Shown here piece after piece: positions 6,609 to 14,650 of a stretch of 40,267 bases of DNA. Source of the DNA: an uncultured Alistipes sp. (GTDB lineage Bacteria; Bacteroidota; Bacteroidia; Bacteroidales; Rikenellaceae); assembly GCA_949285535.1 (NCBI GenBank), contig CASDZP010000017.1, forward strand, positions 1-40,267, written 5' to 3'. Position 1 is the stretch's first letter. Every line of letters starts with the position of its first letter. Below the pieces are notes generated by a model that was not told where the DNA came from, did not search any database, and worked only from the letters and a program-made list of their open reading frames with translations. The position numbers and the translations under genes were made by a program.

Positions 6609-7379
6609 ATGAAAAGAATGCTACTATCCATTATTGCACTTATCGTTGTGGCTTGCGGCAAGAACGATAGCGACAAAGGTCTTGATGCCATTTTTGATGA
6701 GGGCGCCACATACATAGATTACTTCTTTGTCGAACCTTATATAAGTGCTAACAATCAAGAAGTAACGTGCATGCACTATGGAAACCTCGACAAACGAAAT
6801 CTTGTGTCAATATATGGAGCGGCTCCTTATGAATTAATCGAAGAAGCCGAACGGGTAAATAGTAACAAGAATAATAAGATATATCCTGTAGCTCTTTTCC
6901 AATTTACATATAATAACGGTGAATTTACCAACTTGGAAAGAATTGGCGAATGGATTTTAGGAGGAGGTCTCGCCGACACTATAAGAATTGACGGAATGAA
7001 ACGTATTGTTGTATACAACACCTGCATTGAGACGCAGCCAACAAATCGCCATAAAGCTCAAGGATGGTTCTATTATGAGCATGACCGGAATGTCTTTAAC
7101 GACCAATCTGTTGTTTGCTTTGACGGCGGCACTATAAGCCCTTGGTGCGGATACGACGCGATTGTCCCTACCTATGTTCCGTCTTCATCACTTATCGAAG
7201 AATGTAGAGAGCTGAACGAGACATCAGCGCAGACTTACGTAATTGCCGCCCAATTCAGATATATCGTTACCGATAGAGGGCAGAAAACTTTCATAACTCC
7301 CCTAAATGATTGGGAGATAAAAGAGGTAAGGATTGACACAATAATTAACACTAACATAAGTCGTGTATATGTGCAATAA
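6609..7379 (+). CDS. Lipoprotein encoded directly after the prophage repressor
   Basis: The ATG at 6609 follows the repressor stop by six bases. The leader MKRMLLSIIALIVVAC is a lipoprotein signal with Cys16 as the lipidated residue. The mature part (about 240 residues) has no family I recognise; it contains several aromatic-rich strands and four further cysteines. Co-transcription with the repressor predicts expression in the lysogen. That is the position of phage 'moron' genes, and surface lipoproteins placed this way can act in superinfection exclusion. That function is inferred from context only. Confidence 0.7.
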   Translation: MKRMLLSIIALIVVACGKNDSDKGLDAIFDEGATYIDYFFVEPYISANNQEVTCMHYGNLDKRNLVSIYGAAPYELIEEAERVNSNKNNKIYPVALFQFTYNNGEFTNLERIGEWILGGGLADTIRIDGMKRIVVYNTCIETQPTNRHKAQGWFYYEHDRNVFNDQSVVCFDGGTISPWCGYDAIVPTYVPSSSLIEECRELNETSAQTYVIAAQFRYIVTDRGQKTFITPLNDWEIKEVRIDTIINTNISRVYVQ

Positions 7380-7460
7380 AATTAACTTGCAAAAAACTTG
7401 CAACGCACAAAACACACACATATAAACATCTGATTATTACCTAAATACAAAGGGTTAGGG

Positions 7461-7507
7461 GACGCCTGGGGGGCGTGTGGCCGCTGGTTCGAATCCAGTC
7501 ACCCCGA
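7461..7507 (+). other. Attachment-site remnant: 3' half of tRNA-Pro(GGG)
   Basis: The sequence has an anticodon-arm-like stem with loop CTGGGGG (anticodon GGG at 7468-7470), a five-base variable loop, and a perfect T-arm architecture (GCTGG, TTCGAAT, CCAGT at 7483-7499). The 3' acceptor strand CACCCCG and discriminator A follow (7500-7507). No D-arm or 5' acceptor strand precedes it. The outermost anticodon stem pair is G-G, marking where identity to a real tRNA may end. This is what remains at the far end of an element integrated into the 3' part of a tRNA gene; the rebuilt tRNA should be left of the window. Confidence 0.75.
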
Positions 7508-7516
7508 CTTAACCAC

Positions 7517-7565
7517 AAAGAGGTGAATATCAGAAACATAAAAAGATATTCACCTCTTTATTTTT
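7517..7565 (+). terminator. Terminator behind the tRNA-Pro remnant
   Basis: Fifteen-base arms AAAGAGGTGAATATC (7517-7531) and GATATTCACCTCTTT (7545-7559) enclose a 13-nt loop and are followed by T-rich sequence. Before integration this would have ended the tRNA-Pro transcript. Part of the right arm (CACCTCTTTATTTTT) is repeated just downstream. Confidence 0.7.
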
Positions 7566-7648
7566 CACCTCTTTATTTTTACAACTATATTACCAAATGT
7601 TTCTCCTAAATAAGCACATGACATTTACTAAAAAATACCGACAAAAAA

Positions 7649-7682
7649 AGCGACCGATTGGTAATGATACCAATCGGTCGCT
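7649..7682 (-). terminator. Terminator of the DUF4234 gene
   Basis: Perfect 15-bp arms AGCGACCGATTGGTA and TACCAATCGGTCGCT flank a four-base loop. On the minus strand the hairpin is followed by a run of T, so it terminates the leftward DUF4234 gene. Confidence 0.8.
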
Positions 7683-7699
7683 AATCTTAATACCAAATA

Positions 7700-8110
7700 C
7701 TAAAGGTTGTTTATCTCGTTATATGTTTTATTCACAGAATTCTGCAGATAAAGCATCTTACAGAATACTACAAGATACATTATACCAAATGTAAGCCATC
7801 CGAGTAGAAAAACAGTAAGCAGATATGTTGACGGCTGTAATCCTACAGGCTTACTATTTCTTACAAGATAAGCATTACAACGTTCTATCCACGAATATGT
7901 CCACACAATTCCGTAAATACCTAAAGTAATTATTGACAAAAGGATAAATACCAACAAACCACTAGTATTCCTTCCATCATCTTTACATGCAATATTAGTC
8001 TCTTTTGCAAATGCATAGATAAGATACCAATAATAAAAACCCAACGTTACGATTGAAAGCAAAAGTGTCAACCAGAACCCTCGATTAGTAGTCAATTTTT
8101 CCATATTCAT
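7700..8110 (-). CDS. DUF4234 family membrane protein
   Basis: This 136-residue protein has three strongly hydrophobic segments, near residues 11-35, 50-72 and 95-118. The first two share an LLSI(V/I)TLG(F/I)Y repeat, the internal duplication typical of DUF4234. It should sit in the cytoplasmic membrane; the function of the family is not known. It is a single-gene unit between the element's attachment site and the dipeptidase gene. MEKLTT two codons later is an equally good start. Confidence 0.75.
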   Translation of the reverse strand: MNMEKLTTNRGFWLTLLLSIVTLGFYYWYLIYAFAKETNIACKDDGRNTSGLLVFILLSIITLGIYGIVWTYSWIERCNAYLVRNSKPVGLQPSTYLLTVFLLGWLTFGIMYLVVFCKMLYLQNSVNKTYNEINNL

Positions 8111-8281
8111 TAATTTTTAAGTTAGTAAATGTGTATCCAAGTACTCATCAGATTTTTAAACCAAATATAATATTTTAGCCATTAATTTAATATTAGCGAC
8201 AATTACATATGTAATGTCTTATAATTTATACAAATATACCTTTTTTTAACAAAAAAACAAATACCATATTATATATCTCTA

Positions 8282-8313
8282 TTTAACCCTACATCAACTA
8301 TTTTGTATCTTTG
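8282..8313 (+). promoter_or_regulatory. Promoter of the VanX-like lipoprotein gene
   Basis: A TATCTTTG -7 box at 8306-8313 matches TAnnTTTG; TTTA at 8282-8285 stands 20 bp upstream as a weak -33. The ATG follows 21 nt downstream of the -7 box. The sequence 8111-8281 is AT-rich and shows nothing else. Confidence 0.5.
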
Positions 8314-8334
8314 TCACATAAAAGCATTACCTTA

Positions 8335-9129
8335 ATGAAAGCTCTATTCTTAACAATAGTAATATTAACTTTATCGTCGTGTTCATGCCACAGCACAAAC
8401 ACCAACGATGTCACGTCCACATCCACCGACACAACCACTACCCTATCACCCGAATCAGACGTTCATATACCCGACACTACCGCCAATAACGCTGAAAAAG
8501 AAAAAACTCCCGCAAAAGGTTATTCGGACACAGAACGCAGAATGATAGACATGGGGCTGGTTGACATAGCCGTAACAGATCCCTCGATACCATACAAAAT
8601 AATATATGCTACCGCAGACAACTTTGTGGGCGAAGTATTATACGAAGACATTAACCACGCCTTGATGCTTCCAGAGTGTGCAGCCAAACTATCCGATGCA
8701 CAAAGACGTCTCAAAGCCTTACATCCCGACTACTCCTTGTTGGTGTATGATGCCGCCCGTCCGATGAGCGTACAACGCAAGATGTGGAATGTCGTTGTTC
8801 CCCTCGGAAAAACAGACTATGTCTCAAATCCGTCAAAAGGCGGAGGATTGCATAATTATGGAGCTGCCGTTGACGTGACAATCATAGATTCGCTCGGCGT
8901 ACCTCTCGACATGGGCTCGGCATACGACTATTTCGGTGCGGCGGCACGCACAGACAATGAGGCTAAACTTCTGGACGACGGAATCATAACATCCGCACAG
9001 CTCGAAAACAGGCTGTTATTGCGCCGCGTGATGAAAGAAGCAGGATTCAGAACAATAACCTCCGAATGGTGGCATTTCAATCTCGTAACCCGTCCGGTAG
9101 CCCGACAGACATTAAAACTGATAGATTAG
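8335..9129 (+). CDS. D-alanyl-D-alanine dipeptidase-like lipoprotein (M15, VanX/DdpX type)
   Basis: The start at 8335 gives [16 protein letters not shown], a lipoprotein signal with Cys16, followed by a Ser/Thr-rich linker to about residue 60. The catalytic domain shows the VanX zinc signature [13 protein letters not shown] (His and Asp ligands) and SEWWHF (catalytic Glu and His ligand), plus [13 protein letters not shown] containing the substrate-binding arginine. Family members hydrolyse D-Ala-D-Ala. With no vanHA neighbours, a role in peptidoglycan fragment recycling at the cell envelope is more likely than glycopeptide resistance. Length (264 residues) is normal for lipidated members. Confidence 0.85.
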   Translation: MKALFLTIVILTLSSCSCHSTNTNDVTSTSTDTTTTLSPESDVHIPDTTANNAEKEKTPAKGYSDTERRMIDMGLVDIAVTDPSIPYKIIYATADNFVGEVLYEDINHALMLPECAAKLSDAQRRLKALHPDYSLLVYDAARPMSVQRKMWNVVVPLGKTDYVSNPSKGGGLHNYGAAVDVTIIDSLGVPLDMGSAYDYFGAAARTDNEAKLLDDGIITSAQLENRLLLRRVMKEAGFRTITSEWWHFNLVTRPVARQTLKLID

Positions 9130-9211
9130 TCCAAAGGTCACCTCAACACTCTGCAAATCACCACTATAATGGCACCACATCTCCATTAAAGCCAAAAATA
9201 TCGTTAAAAAC

Positions 9212-9242
9212 TTTGCATTCTCACAAAAAAAGCATAAATTTG
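9212..9242 (+). promoter_or_regulatory. Promoter of tRNA-Pro(CGG)
   Basis: TTTG at 9212-9215, a 19-bp spacer, and TAAATTTG at 9235-9242 form a near-ideal Bacteroidetes promoter. Transcription would start about five bases before the tRNA. Confidence 0.7.
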
Positions 9243-9253
9243 CCGTGCAAAAT

Positions 9254-9327
9254 CGGGGTGTAGCACAGTTGGTTAGCGCGCTACGTTCGGGACGTAGAGG
9301 TCGGAAGTTCGAGTCTTCTCACCCCGA
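9254..9327 (+). tRNA. tRNA-Pro(CGG)
   Basis: The 74-nt gene has acceptor strands CGGGGTG and CACCCCG with discriminator A. The anticodon stem is CTACG/CGTAG, with loop TTCGGGA giving anticodon CGG at 9288-9290, and the T-loop is TTCGAGT. CCA is not encoded. It shares its acceptor sequence with the tRNA-Pro remnant at 7461-7507 but has a different anticodon arm, so it is not that element's target. Confidence 0.93.
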
Positions 9328-9328
9328 C

Positions 9329-9366
9329 AAAGGCGGAGTTCTTACATGAGAACTCCGCCTTTTGTT
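9329..9366 (+). terminator. Terminator of tRNA-Pro(CGG)
   Basis: Arms AAAGGCGGAGTTCT (9329-9342) and AGAACTCCGCCTTT (9349-9362) enclose a six-base loop and run into a T-rich tract directly after the tRNA. Confidence 0.85.
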
Positions 9367-9406
9367 TTTGCTTGACTTAATATAAATTAAAGCAAGCAAA
9401 AACAAA
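9361..9406. repeat. Palindrome beside repeat copy A
   Basis: Perfect 14-bp arms TTTGTTTTTGCTTG (9361-9374) and CAAGCAAAAACAAA (9393-9406) lie between the tRNA terminator and the dispersed repeat. It is the shortest of the palindromes that border copies of the repeat. Confidence 0.6.
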
Positions 9407-9418
9407 CGATAGCAGACA

Positions 9419-9600
9419 ACGCTCCGCGGGATCTCCCGACAGGCTCTCCGAGGGCGCATTCCGCGGGAGTTACTTTGTCACTCGACAAAGTAACCAAAAC
9501 GAGGGGGCACAGCCCCTTCCCTCCATGTCATATTCAGTTGGCTCATTACCTGCACGAAGTCAACATCTCTTTGCGCATAGCCTTCCGCATACCGCAGAAC
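9419..9600 (+). repeat. Dispersed repeat, solo end (copy A)
   Basis: This copy carries the family core: a GC-rich lead with TCTCCCGAC/CTCTCCGAGG units, then the hairpin TTACTTTGTC-actc-GACAAAGTAA (9470-9493). CCAAAACGAG and the hairpin GGGGC-ACA-GCCCC (9504-9516) follow, and then a tail with TCATATTCAGTTGGCTCATTA and CACGAAGTC. It has no inverted partner. The rest of the gap to guaA (9601-9790) is AT-rich, with nothing recognisable and no purine riboswitch pattern. Confidence 0.85.
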
Positions 9601-9790
9601 AATTCATTAAAAGGCACAAAAAATATCACAAGTAAAACAGAAAAAGAACATTAACACATTAAATAAGAACCCCATACAAAACAACTATCGTCTTTTGACT
9701 TTACAAATATATTTCCCGCACATATTCCCATTGAGTTCATATATGTAAAAAAAATGTTCGCAAAATGAAATGGAGTGTCAGGTAATTTCG

Positions 9791-9798
9791 TAACTTTG
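9791..9798 (+). promoter_or_regulatory. guaA promoter -7 box
   Basis: TAACTTTG fits TAnnTTTG exactly and lies 18 nt before the guaA ATG, leaving a very short leader. No good -33 box is seen at the expected distance. Confidence 0.5.
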
Positions 9799-9816
9799 TA
9801 GGCAAATTCTTACGTT

Positions 9817-11346
9817 ATGCAAGATAAGATAATTATTCTCGACTTCGGATCTCAGTACACGCAGCTTATCGCCAGACGTGTTCGTGAAGATAATGTTTAT
9901 TGCGAGATACATCCGTTCCACAAGATTCCCGCGTTGGATTCTTCTGTGAAGGGTATAATCTTGTCGGGCAGTCCTTACTCCGTTCGTGACAAGGAGGCTC
10001 CACAGATAGACCTTTCGCAGATAAAGGGTACCATCCCCCTTTTGGGTATCTGCTACGGAGCGCAGTATCTGTCGCACAATTTCGGCGGAGAGGTTAAGCC
10101 GTCATCCACCCGCGAATACGGACGCGCCAACATCGACATCCTCGACCAGAGCGATGCGCTGTTCAAAGGCGTATCCCAGCACAGCCAGGTGTGGATGTCA
10201 CACGGCGACACAATAACATCAATCCCCGGTAACTACCGTATAATAGCCTCTACCGACAGCATTCCTGTCGCTGCATTCAAGGTTAACGACGAGCTCACCT
10301 GGGGCATTCAGTTCCACCCCGAGGTATATCACTCGACAGAAGGCAAGGTCATCCTTCGCAACTTCGTCCGCGGAATATGCGGCTGCAAAGGCGACTGGAC
10401 TCCCGCATCGTTTGTTGAAAGCACGGTAGCCTCATTGCGCGAGCAACTCGGCAACGACCGTGTCATACTCGGTCTGTCCGGTGGCGTCGATTCTTCTGTC
10501 GCCGCACAGCTCCTCAACCTCGCAATCGGTGACAGACTCACATGTATCTTCGTTGACACAGGCTTGCTTCGCAAGAACGAATACGAAGATGTAATAGGCA
10601 TGTACAAGGAGATGGGTCTCAACGTCGTTGCCGTAAAGGCGGGCGATAAATTCCTGTCAGACCTCAAGGGTGTTACCGACCCCGAGGCAAAACGCAAAAT
10701 CATCGGTCGTGACTTTATCGAAGTGTTCGACGCGGAGGCACAGAAGATAAAAGACGCTCGTTGGCTTGCACAGGGTACTATCTACCCCGACGTAATCGAG
10801 TCGGCGTCGGTTGCAGGTCCTGCCGCAACGATAAAATCACACCACAATGTCGGCGGTCTTCCCGAGAAGATGAACCTCAAGATTGTGGAGCCCTTGCGCC
10901 TTCTCTTCAAAGACGAAGTTCGCCGCATAGGACGCCAGCTCAATATGCCGGCAATGATGCTCGACAGACACCCCTTCCCCGGTCCCGGACTCGGAATCCG
11001 CATACTCGGCGAAGTTACCGCAGAAAAGGTTGCGATACTTCAGGAAGCGGACAGCATATTTATCAACGGTCTGCGTGAACACAACCTCTACGGCGAAGTA
11101 TGGCAGGCAGGCGTAATGCTGTTGCCCGTACAGAGTGTCGGTGTGATGGGCGATGAGAGAACATACGAGAGCTGCGTGGCTCTTCGTGCAGTCACCTCGA
11201 CAGACGGCATGACAGCCGACTGGGCTCACCTCCCTTACGAGTTCCTCGCTAAAATCTCCAACGAGATTATAAACAAGGTCAGGGGGATAAACCGAGTTGT
11301 TTATGACATAAGTTCAAAACCACCCGCAACAATCGAGTGGGAATAA
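9817..11346 (+). CDS. guaA: GMP synthase (glutamine-hydrolysing)
   Basis: The 509-residue enzyme converts XMP to GMP with ATP and glutamine in the cytoplasm, the last step of de novo guanylate synthesis. Its glutamine amidotransferase half has the nucleophile Cys79 in LLGICYGAQ and the His/Glu pair in [10 protein letters not shown]. The ATP pyrophosphatase half has the P-loop GLSGGVDSS near residue 220, and the C-terminal dimerisation part ends [11 protein letters not shown]. Full length. It is a single-gene unit with its own promoter and terminator. Confidence 0.97.
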   Translation: MQDKIIILDFGSQYTQLIARRVREDNVYCEIHPFHKIPALDSSVKGIILSGSPYSVRDKEAPQIDLSQIKGTIPLLGICYGAQYLSHNFGGEVKPSSTREYGRANIDILDQSDALFKGVSQHSQVWMSHGDTITSIPGNYRIIASTDSIPVAAFKVNDELTWGIQFHPEVYHSTEGKVILRNFVRGICGCKGDWTPASFVESTVASLREQLGNDRVILGLSGGVDSSVAAQLLNLAIGDRLTCIFVDTGLLRKNEYEDVIGMYKEMGLNVVAVKAGDKFLSDLKGVTDPEAKRKIIGRDFIEVFDAEAQKIKDARWLAQGTIYPDVIESASVAGPAATIKSHHNVGGLPEKMNLKIVEPLRLLFKDEVRRIGRQLNMPAMMLDRHPFPGPGLGIRILGEVTAEKVAILQEADSIFINGLREHNLYGEVWQAGVMLLPVQSVGVMGDERTYESCVALRAVTSTDGMTADWAHLPYEFLAKISNEIINKVRGINRVVYDISSKPPATIEWE

Positions 11347-11353
11347 AAATGAT

Positions 11354-11390
11354 AAAAAGGATGTCTGATTTTCAGACATCCTTTTTTATT
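11354..11390 (+). terminator. guaA terminator
   Basis: Arms AAAAAGGATGTCTGA (11354-11368) and TCAGACATCCTTTTT (11372-11386) enclose a three-base loop and end in T-rich sequence seven bases after the guaA stop. Confidence 0.85.
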
Positions 11391-11555
11391 TTTAATCGAC
11401 GGCAGTCAAAGCAATGACAGGCGAAAATCATCAGACAGCATAACTAAGAGAGTAAAGGCTTAATAAACATAAAGATAAACAGCATCAGCATCTGCGACAA
11501 CAAACACATAAATCAACCATACTGAAAGACAAGCATTTACATAATACACCCGACA

Positions 11556-11613
11556 AGTTAACAATAAGGTAACATTGAGGCAAACTTTCGGTAACATTGG
11601 CATCATACTTTTA
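11556..11613 (+). promoter_or_regulatory. Pho-box-like array and promoter of the pst operon
   Basis: Four consecutive 11-bp units read AGTTAACAATA, AGGTAACATTG, AGGCAAACTTT and CGGTAACATTG (11556-11599). The 11-bp direct-repeat period is that of PhoB boxes. A -7-like TACTTTTA (11606-11613) lies six bases downstream, so a bound activator would take the place of the -33 contact. Control by a PhoBR-type phosphate system is inferred from the repeats and the operon behind them. The stretch 11391-11555 shows nothing else. Confidence 0.65.
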
Positions 11614-11651
11614 CGGCGTCTAAGAAGTAGTAAGGAATAAAAACAAGACGC

Positions 11652-12635
11652 ATGAAAAGAAGAATTTTGACAGCTGTATTGATGCTTTTGTCAATTTGCG
11701 CCTATTCGCAGGAAACAAAAAAAGAAAAAACGGAGTCTAAAGGGAAAGCCATCATCCAGGTGTTCGGTAACTTCCACACCGGATTCGGCGAGAACAAAGA
11801 CGACAGAGGCTTTGAGATAGAGCGAAGCTATCTCGGTTATCAGTACTCTTTCGGCAACGGTTTCACGGTACAGGCCGTTATGGACGTAGGTAAAACAGAC
11901 GCCGTGAACGACTATCACAGAATCGCGTACCTCAAAAACGCGTTTGTAAGCTGGAACAGAGGCAAATTCACTATCGCCGGCGGTCTCATCCCAATCACGC
12001 AGTTCAATCTTCAGGAAAAATTCTGGGGATACCGATACATCAACAAATCATTCCAGGACAAATATAAATTCGGTAACAGTACCGACCTCGGTATTTCAGC
12101 CGCATATAAGTTTACCAAATGGCTCTCGGCTGACGCTATCATTGTCAACGGCGAAGGTTACAAGAAGATACAGGTAAACGACGGTCTGCTCTACGGCGTC
12201 GGTCTGACTATCAACCCCGTAAAACAACTCACGATGCGTGTTTACGGAGGCATCAACGAGGGCGACAACACCGTAAAAACGGAACTTTACAACGTGGCTA
12301 CCTTCATCGGTTACAAGATGGATAAATTCTCTGTCGCTGCCGAATATAACCTCATGATGAACTCTGGTTATGTGACAGGTCGCAACCAGTATGGTGTTTC
12401 CGCGTACAGCACCGTAAAACTGAACAAAATAACAAACCTCTATGCCCGATATGACAATCTCATGTCGAACAACGCATGGAACATCGACAAAGACGAACAA
12501 TCGATAGTGGCAGGTCTGGAAGTAAAACTGCACAAGTTTGTCAAGCTCGCCCCCAACTTCAGAATGAGCATACCCAAAGCGGCAGGCGCCCGTAATGTCT
12601 ATATGGGTTACATAAGCTGCTCTTTCGGAATCTAA
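11652..12635 (+). CDS. Outer-membrane porin, OprO/OprP (phosphate porin) type
   Basis: The 327-residue protein has a cleavable signal MKRRILTAVLMLLSICAYSQ and then repeated amphipathic strands (for example FTIAGGLIPITQFNLQEKF, FSVAAEYNLMMNSG), ending in the aromatic-containing YMGYISCSFGI expected of a beta-barrel. The start is set by the signal peptide. It is the first gene behind the Pho-box-like array and directly upstream of pstS, so phosphate or other anion uptake across the outer membrane is the likely role. The family resembles phosphate-selective porins O and P; selectivity is not proven by sequence. Confidence 0.75.
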   Translation: MKRRILTAVLMLLSICAYSQETKKEKTESKGKAIIQVFGNFHTGFGENKDDRGFEIERSYLGYQYSFGNGFTVQAVMDVGKTDAVNDYHRIAYLKNAFVSWNRGKFTIAGGLIPITQFNLQEKFWGYRYINKSFQDKYKFGNSTDLGISAAYKFTKWLSADAIIVNGEGYKKIQVNDGLLYGVGLTINPVKQLTMRVYGGINEGDNTVKTELYNVATFIGYKMDKFSVAAEYNLMMNSGYVTGRNQYGVSAYSTVKLNKITNLYARYDNLMSNNAWNIDKDEQSIVAGLEVKLHKFVKLAPNFRMSIPKAAGARNVYMGYISCSFGI

Positions 12636-12681
12636 TCCACAAAACAACTCAAACAGGAAAACAATAAAAAGCTATAAAGAA

Positions 12682-13758
12682 ATGAAAAAGTTATTTACCA
12701 CATTGCTCGGTGTTGCCGCACTCGCTACGGTTTCATCTTGCTCATGCAACAATCAGAAAACAAGTGCTGACGGTTCTGCACGCGAAGCCATGGAGCTTTC
12801 AGGAGCGGGCGCCACATTCCCCCTGCCTTTCTACAACATGGTATTCGAGAGCTTCTCTGAAGTAAACGGCGACAAGGTGGCATACGGCGGTATCGGTAGC
12901 GGCGGCGGTGTTCGCAACCTCAAAGACGGTATTGTCGATTTCGCAGGCAGCGACGCTTATCTGACTGACGAAGAGATGGCGGAAATGCAGCCCGTGGTAC
13001 ACATCCCGACATGTATGGGCGCAGTTGTGTTGGCATACAACCTCCCCGGTATCGAGAACATCAACCTTGCGGGTGACGTTGTGGCAGACATCTTCGCAGG
13101 CAAGATACGCAAATGGAACGACGCGAGAATCGTTGCGCTCAACCCCGATGTAAAACTTCCCGACACGGAGATTGTTCCCGTGTTCCGTTCAGACGGTAGC
13201 GGCACCACTTTCGTATTCACCGACTACCTGAGCAAAGTGAGCCCCGAATGGAAAAACACCTACGGCGCAGGCAAATCCGTAAGCTTCCCCGTCGGTCAGG
13301 CAGCCAAAGGCAACCCCGGTGTTGCAGGCATCATCTCACAGACAGCAAACGCGATAGGTTACATAGGTTCTGAATATGCTTTCGCACAGCGCATACCCTA
13401 CGCAACCATGAAGAACGCAAACGGCGAATTGGTGAAACCGACGGCAGAGTCAATATCGGCAGCCGCTTCGGGAGAGATACCCGCCGACACACGTACTTCT
13501 ATTACTAACTCAAACGGTAAAGGCGCTTATCCCATCAGCTGCTTCACATGGATTCTCATCTACCGTGAACAGAACTACTCAAAACGTACTATCGAACAGG
13601 CTCAGGCAACTATCGACATGCTCAACTACATTCTCGACAGCAAGACACAGGCAATGGCGGAAACGGTACACTACGCTCCGCTACCCGCAAAAGCCGTTGA
13701 ATTGAGCCGTCAGAACCTCAAGAGCGTAACCTTCGACGGTAAGCCTCTGACAAAGTAA
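12682..13758 (+). CDS. pstS: Phosphate ABC transporter substrate-binding lipoprotein PstS
   Basis: The leader ends ATVSSC, a lipobox. The mature protein has the PstS phosphate-binding segments SGAGATFPLPFYN, YGGIGSGGGVRN, PVFRSDGSGTTFVF and GNPGVAGIISQ. It captures phosphate in the periplasm and delivers it to PstCA. The length of 358 residues is typical. It lies 46 nt after the porin gene and 22 nt before pstC, inside one operon. Confidence 0.96.
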   Translation: MKKLFTTLLGVAALATVSSCSCNNQKTSADGSAREAMELSGAGATFPLPFYNMVFESFSEVNGDKVAYGGIGSGGGVRNLKDGIVDFAGSDAYLTDEEMAEMQPVVHIPTCMGAVVLAYNLPGIENINLAGDVVADIFAGKIRKWNDARIVALNPDVKLPDTEIVPVFRSDGSGTTFVFTDYLSKVSPEWKNTYGAGKSVSFPVGQAAKGNPGVAGIISQTANAIGYIGSEYAFAQRIPYATMKNANGELVKPTAESISAAASGEIPADTRTSITNSNGKGAYPISCFTWILIYREQNYSKRTIEQAQATIDMLNYILDSKTQAMAETVHYAPLPAKAVELSRQNLKSVTFDGKPLTK

Positions 13759-13780
13759 AAGAAGGATATATTTTGAGACT

Positions 13781-14638
13781 ATGAATGATAAAATCTTTAA
13801 AATAGTCCTCTTTACGGCAGCATTGGTAATACCGTTCATTTGTGGGGGAATAATATATTCCCTCACAATTGATGCGTCTGATGCCATCAGTCACTTCGGC
13901 TTTTTCGAGTTTTTGAGCTCGTCGGAATGGGACTATACTCCGGGTAAAGAGCAGTATGGCGCTCTCCCGTTCATAACAGGCACACTGCTGACAACGCTTC
14001 TCGCGCTGTTGTTCTGCATACCCTTCTCGCTGCCCGTATCGCTCTTCGTGGGCGAATACTTCAAAGGCACTCGCATGGCTGAGATTCTCAGCACCGTGAC
14101 CGACCTTCTGGCAGGTATTCCCTCTATCATCTACGGTCTGTGGGGTTTCTATATGTTGCGACCGATAATCATGGCTCTCAACATATCTCCGCAGGGTTCG
14201 GGTATCCTTACCGCCGCTCTGGTATTGGCGATAATGATTGTACCCTACGCCGCCTCTTTGAGCGCGGAGTTCATAAAAATGGTACCCTCCGACCTTAAAG
14301 AGGGCGCATACAGCCTTGGCGCCACCCGCGCGGAAGTGATTCGACACATTGTCTTTCCCGTGGCAGGCTCGGGTGTCTTCTCTTCTTATATTCTCGCCAT
14401 CGGTCGCGCGTTGGGCGAGACGATGACGGTGACAATGCTGATAGGCAACACCAACCAGATGCCCGACTCGCTCACGGCGACGGGTAACACAATGGCCAGT
14501 ATCATAGCCAACCAGTTCGGTGAGGCTGACGGCCTGAAACTCTCGGCACTGATAGCGATAGGCTTGCTCCTGTTCTGCATAACGGCAATCATCAACATGA
14601 TTGGCAAGGTGCTGATAAAACGCGCACGAATCGTATAA
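13781..14638 (+). CDS. pstC: Phosphate ABC transporter permease PstC
   Basis: The 285-residue inner-membrane protein has six predicted spans and the permease EAA-type loop SLGATRAEVIRHIVFPVAGSG, which contacts PstB. ALGETMTVTMLIGN is characteristic of PstC/PstA. The first span is IVLFTAALVIPFICGGIIYSL. It pairs with PstA to form the channel. Confidence 0.95.
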   Translation: MNDKIFKIVLFTAALVIPFICGGIIYSLTIDASDAISHFGFFEFLSSSEWDYTPGKEQYGALPFITGTLLTTLLALLFCIPFSLPVSLFVGEYFKGTRMAEILSTVTDLLAGIPSIIYGLWGFYMLRPIIMALNISPQGSGILTAALVLAIMIVPYAASLSAEFIKMVPSDLKEGAYSLGATRAEVIRHIVFPVAGSGVFSSYILAIGRALGETMTVTMLIGNTNQMPDSLTATGNTMASIIANQFGEADGLKLSALIAIGLLLFCITAIINMIGKVLIKRARIV

Positions 14639-14650
14639 AAAGTATCTACA

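Noticed and set aside
7440..7510. Complete tRNA gene
   Set aside because: Only the anticodon arm, T-arm and 3' acceptor strand are present; no D-arm or 5' acceptor strand precedes them.
8335..9129. Vancomycin resistance gene
   Set aside because: The protein is VanX-like, but there is no vanH, vanA-type ligase or regulator nearby and it is a lipoprotein; a cell-wall recycling role is more likely.
9601..9816. Purine riboswitch in the guaA leader
   Set aside because: The -7 box lies 18 nt before the ATG, so the leader is too short, and no aptamer pattern is present.
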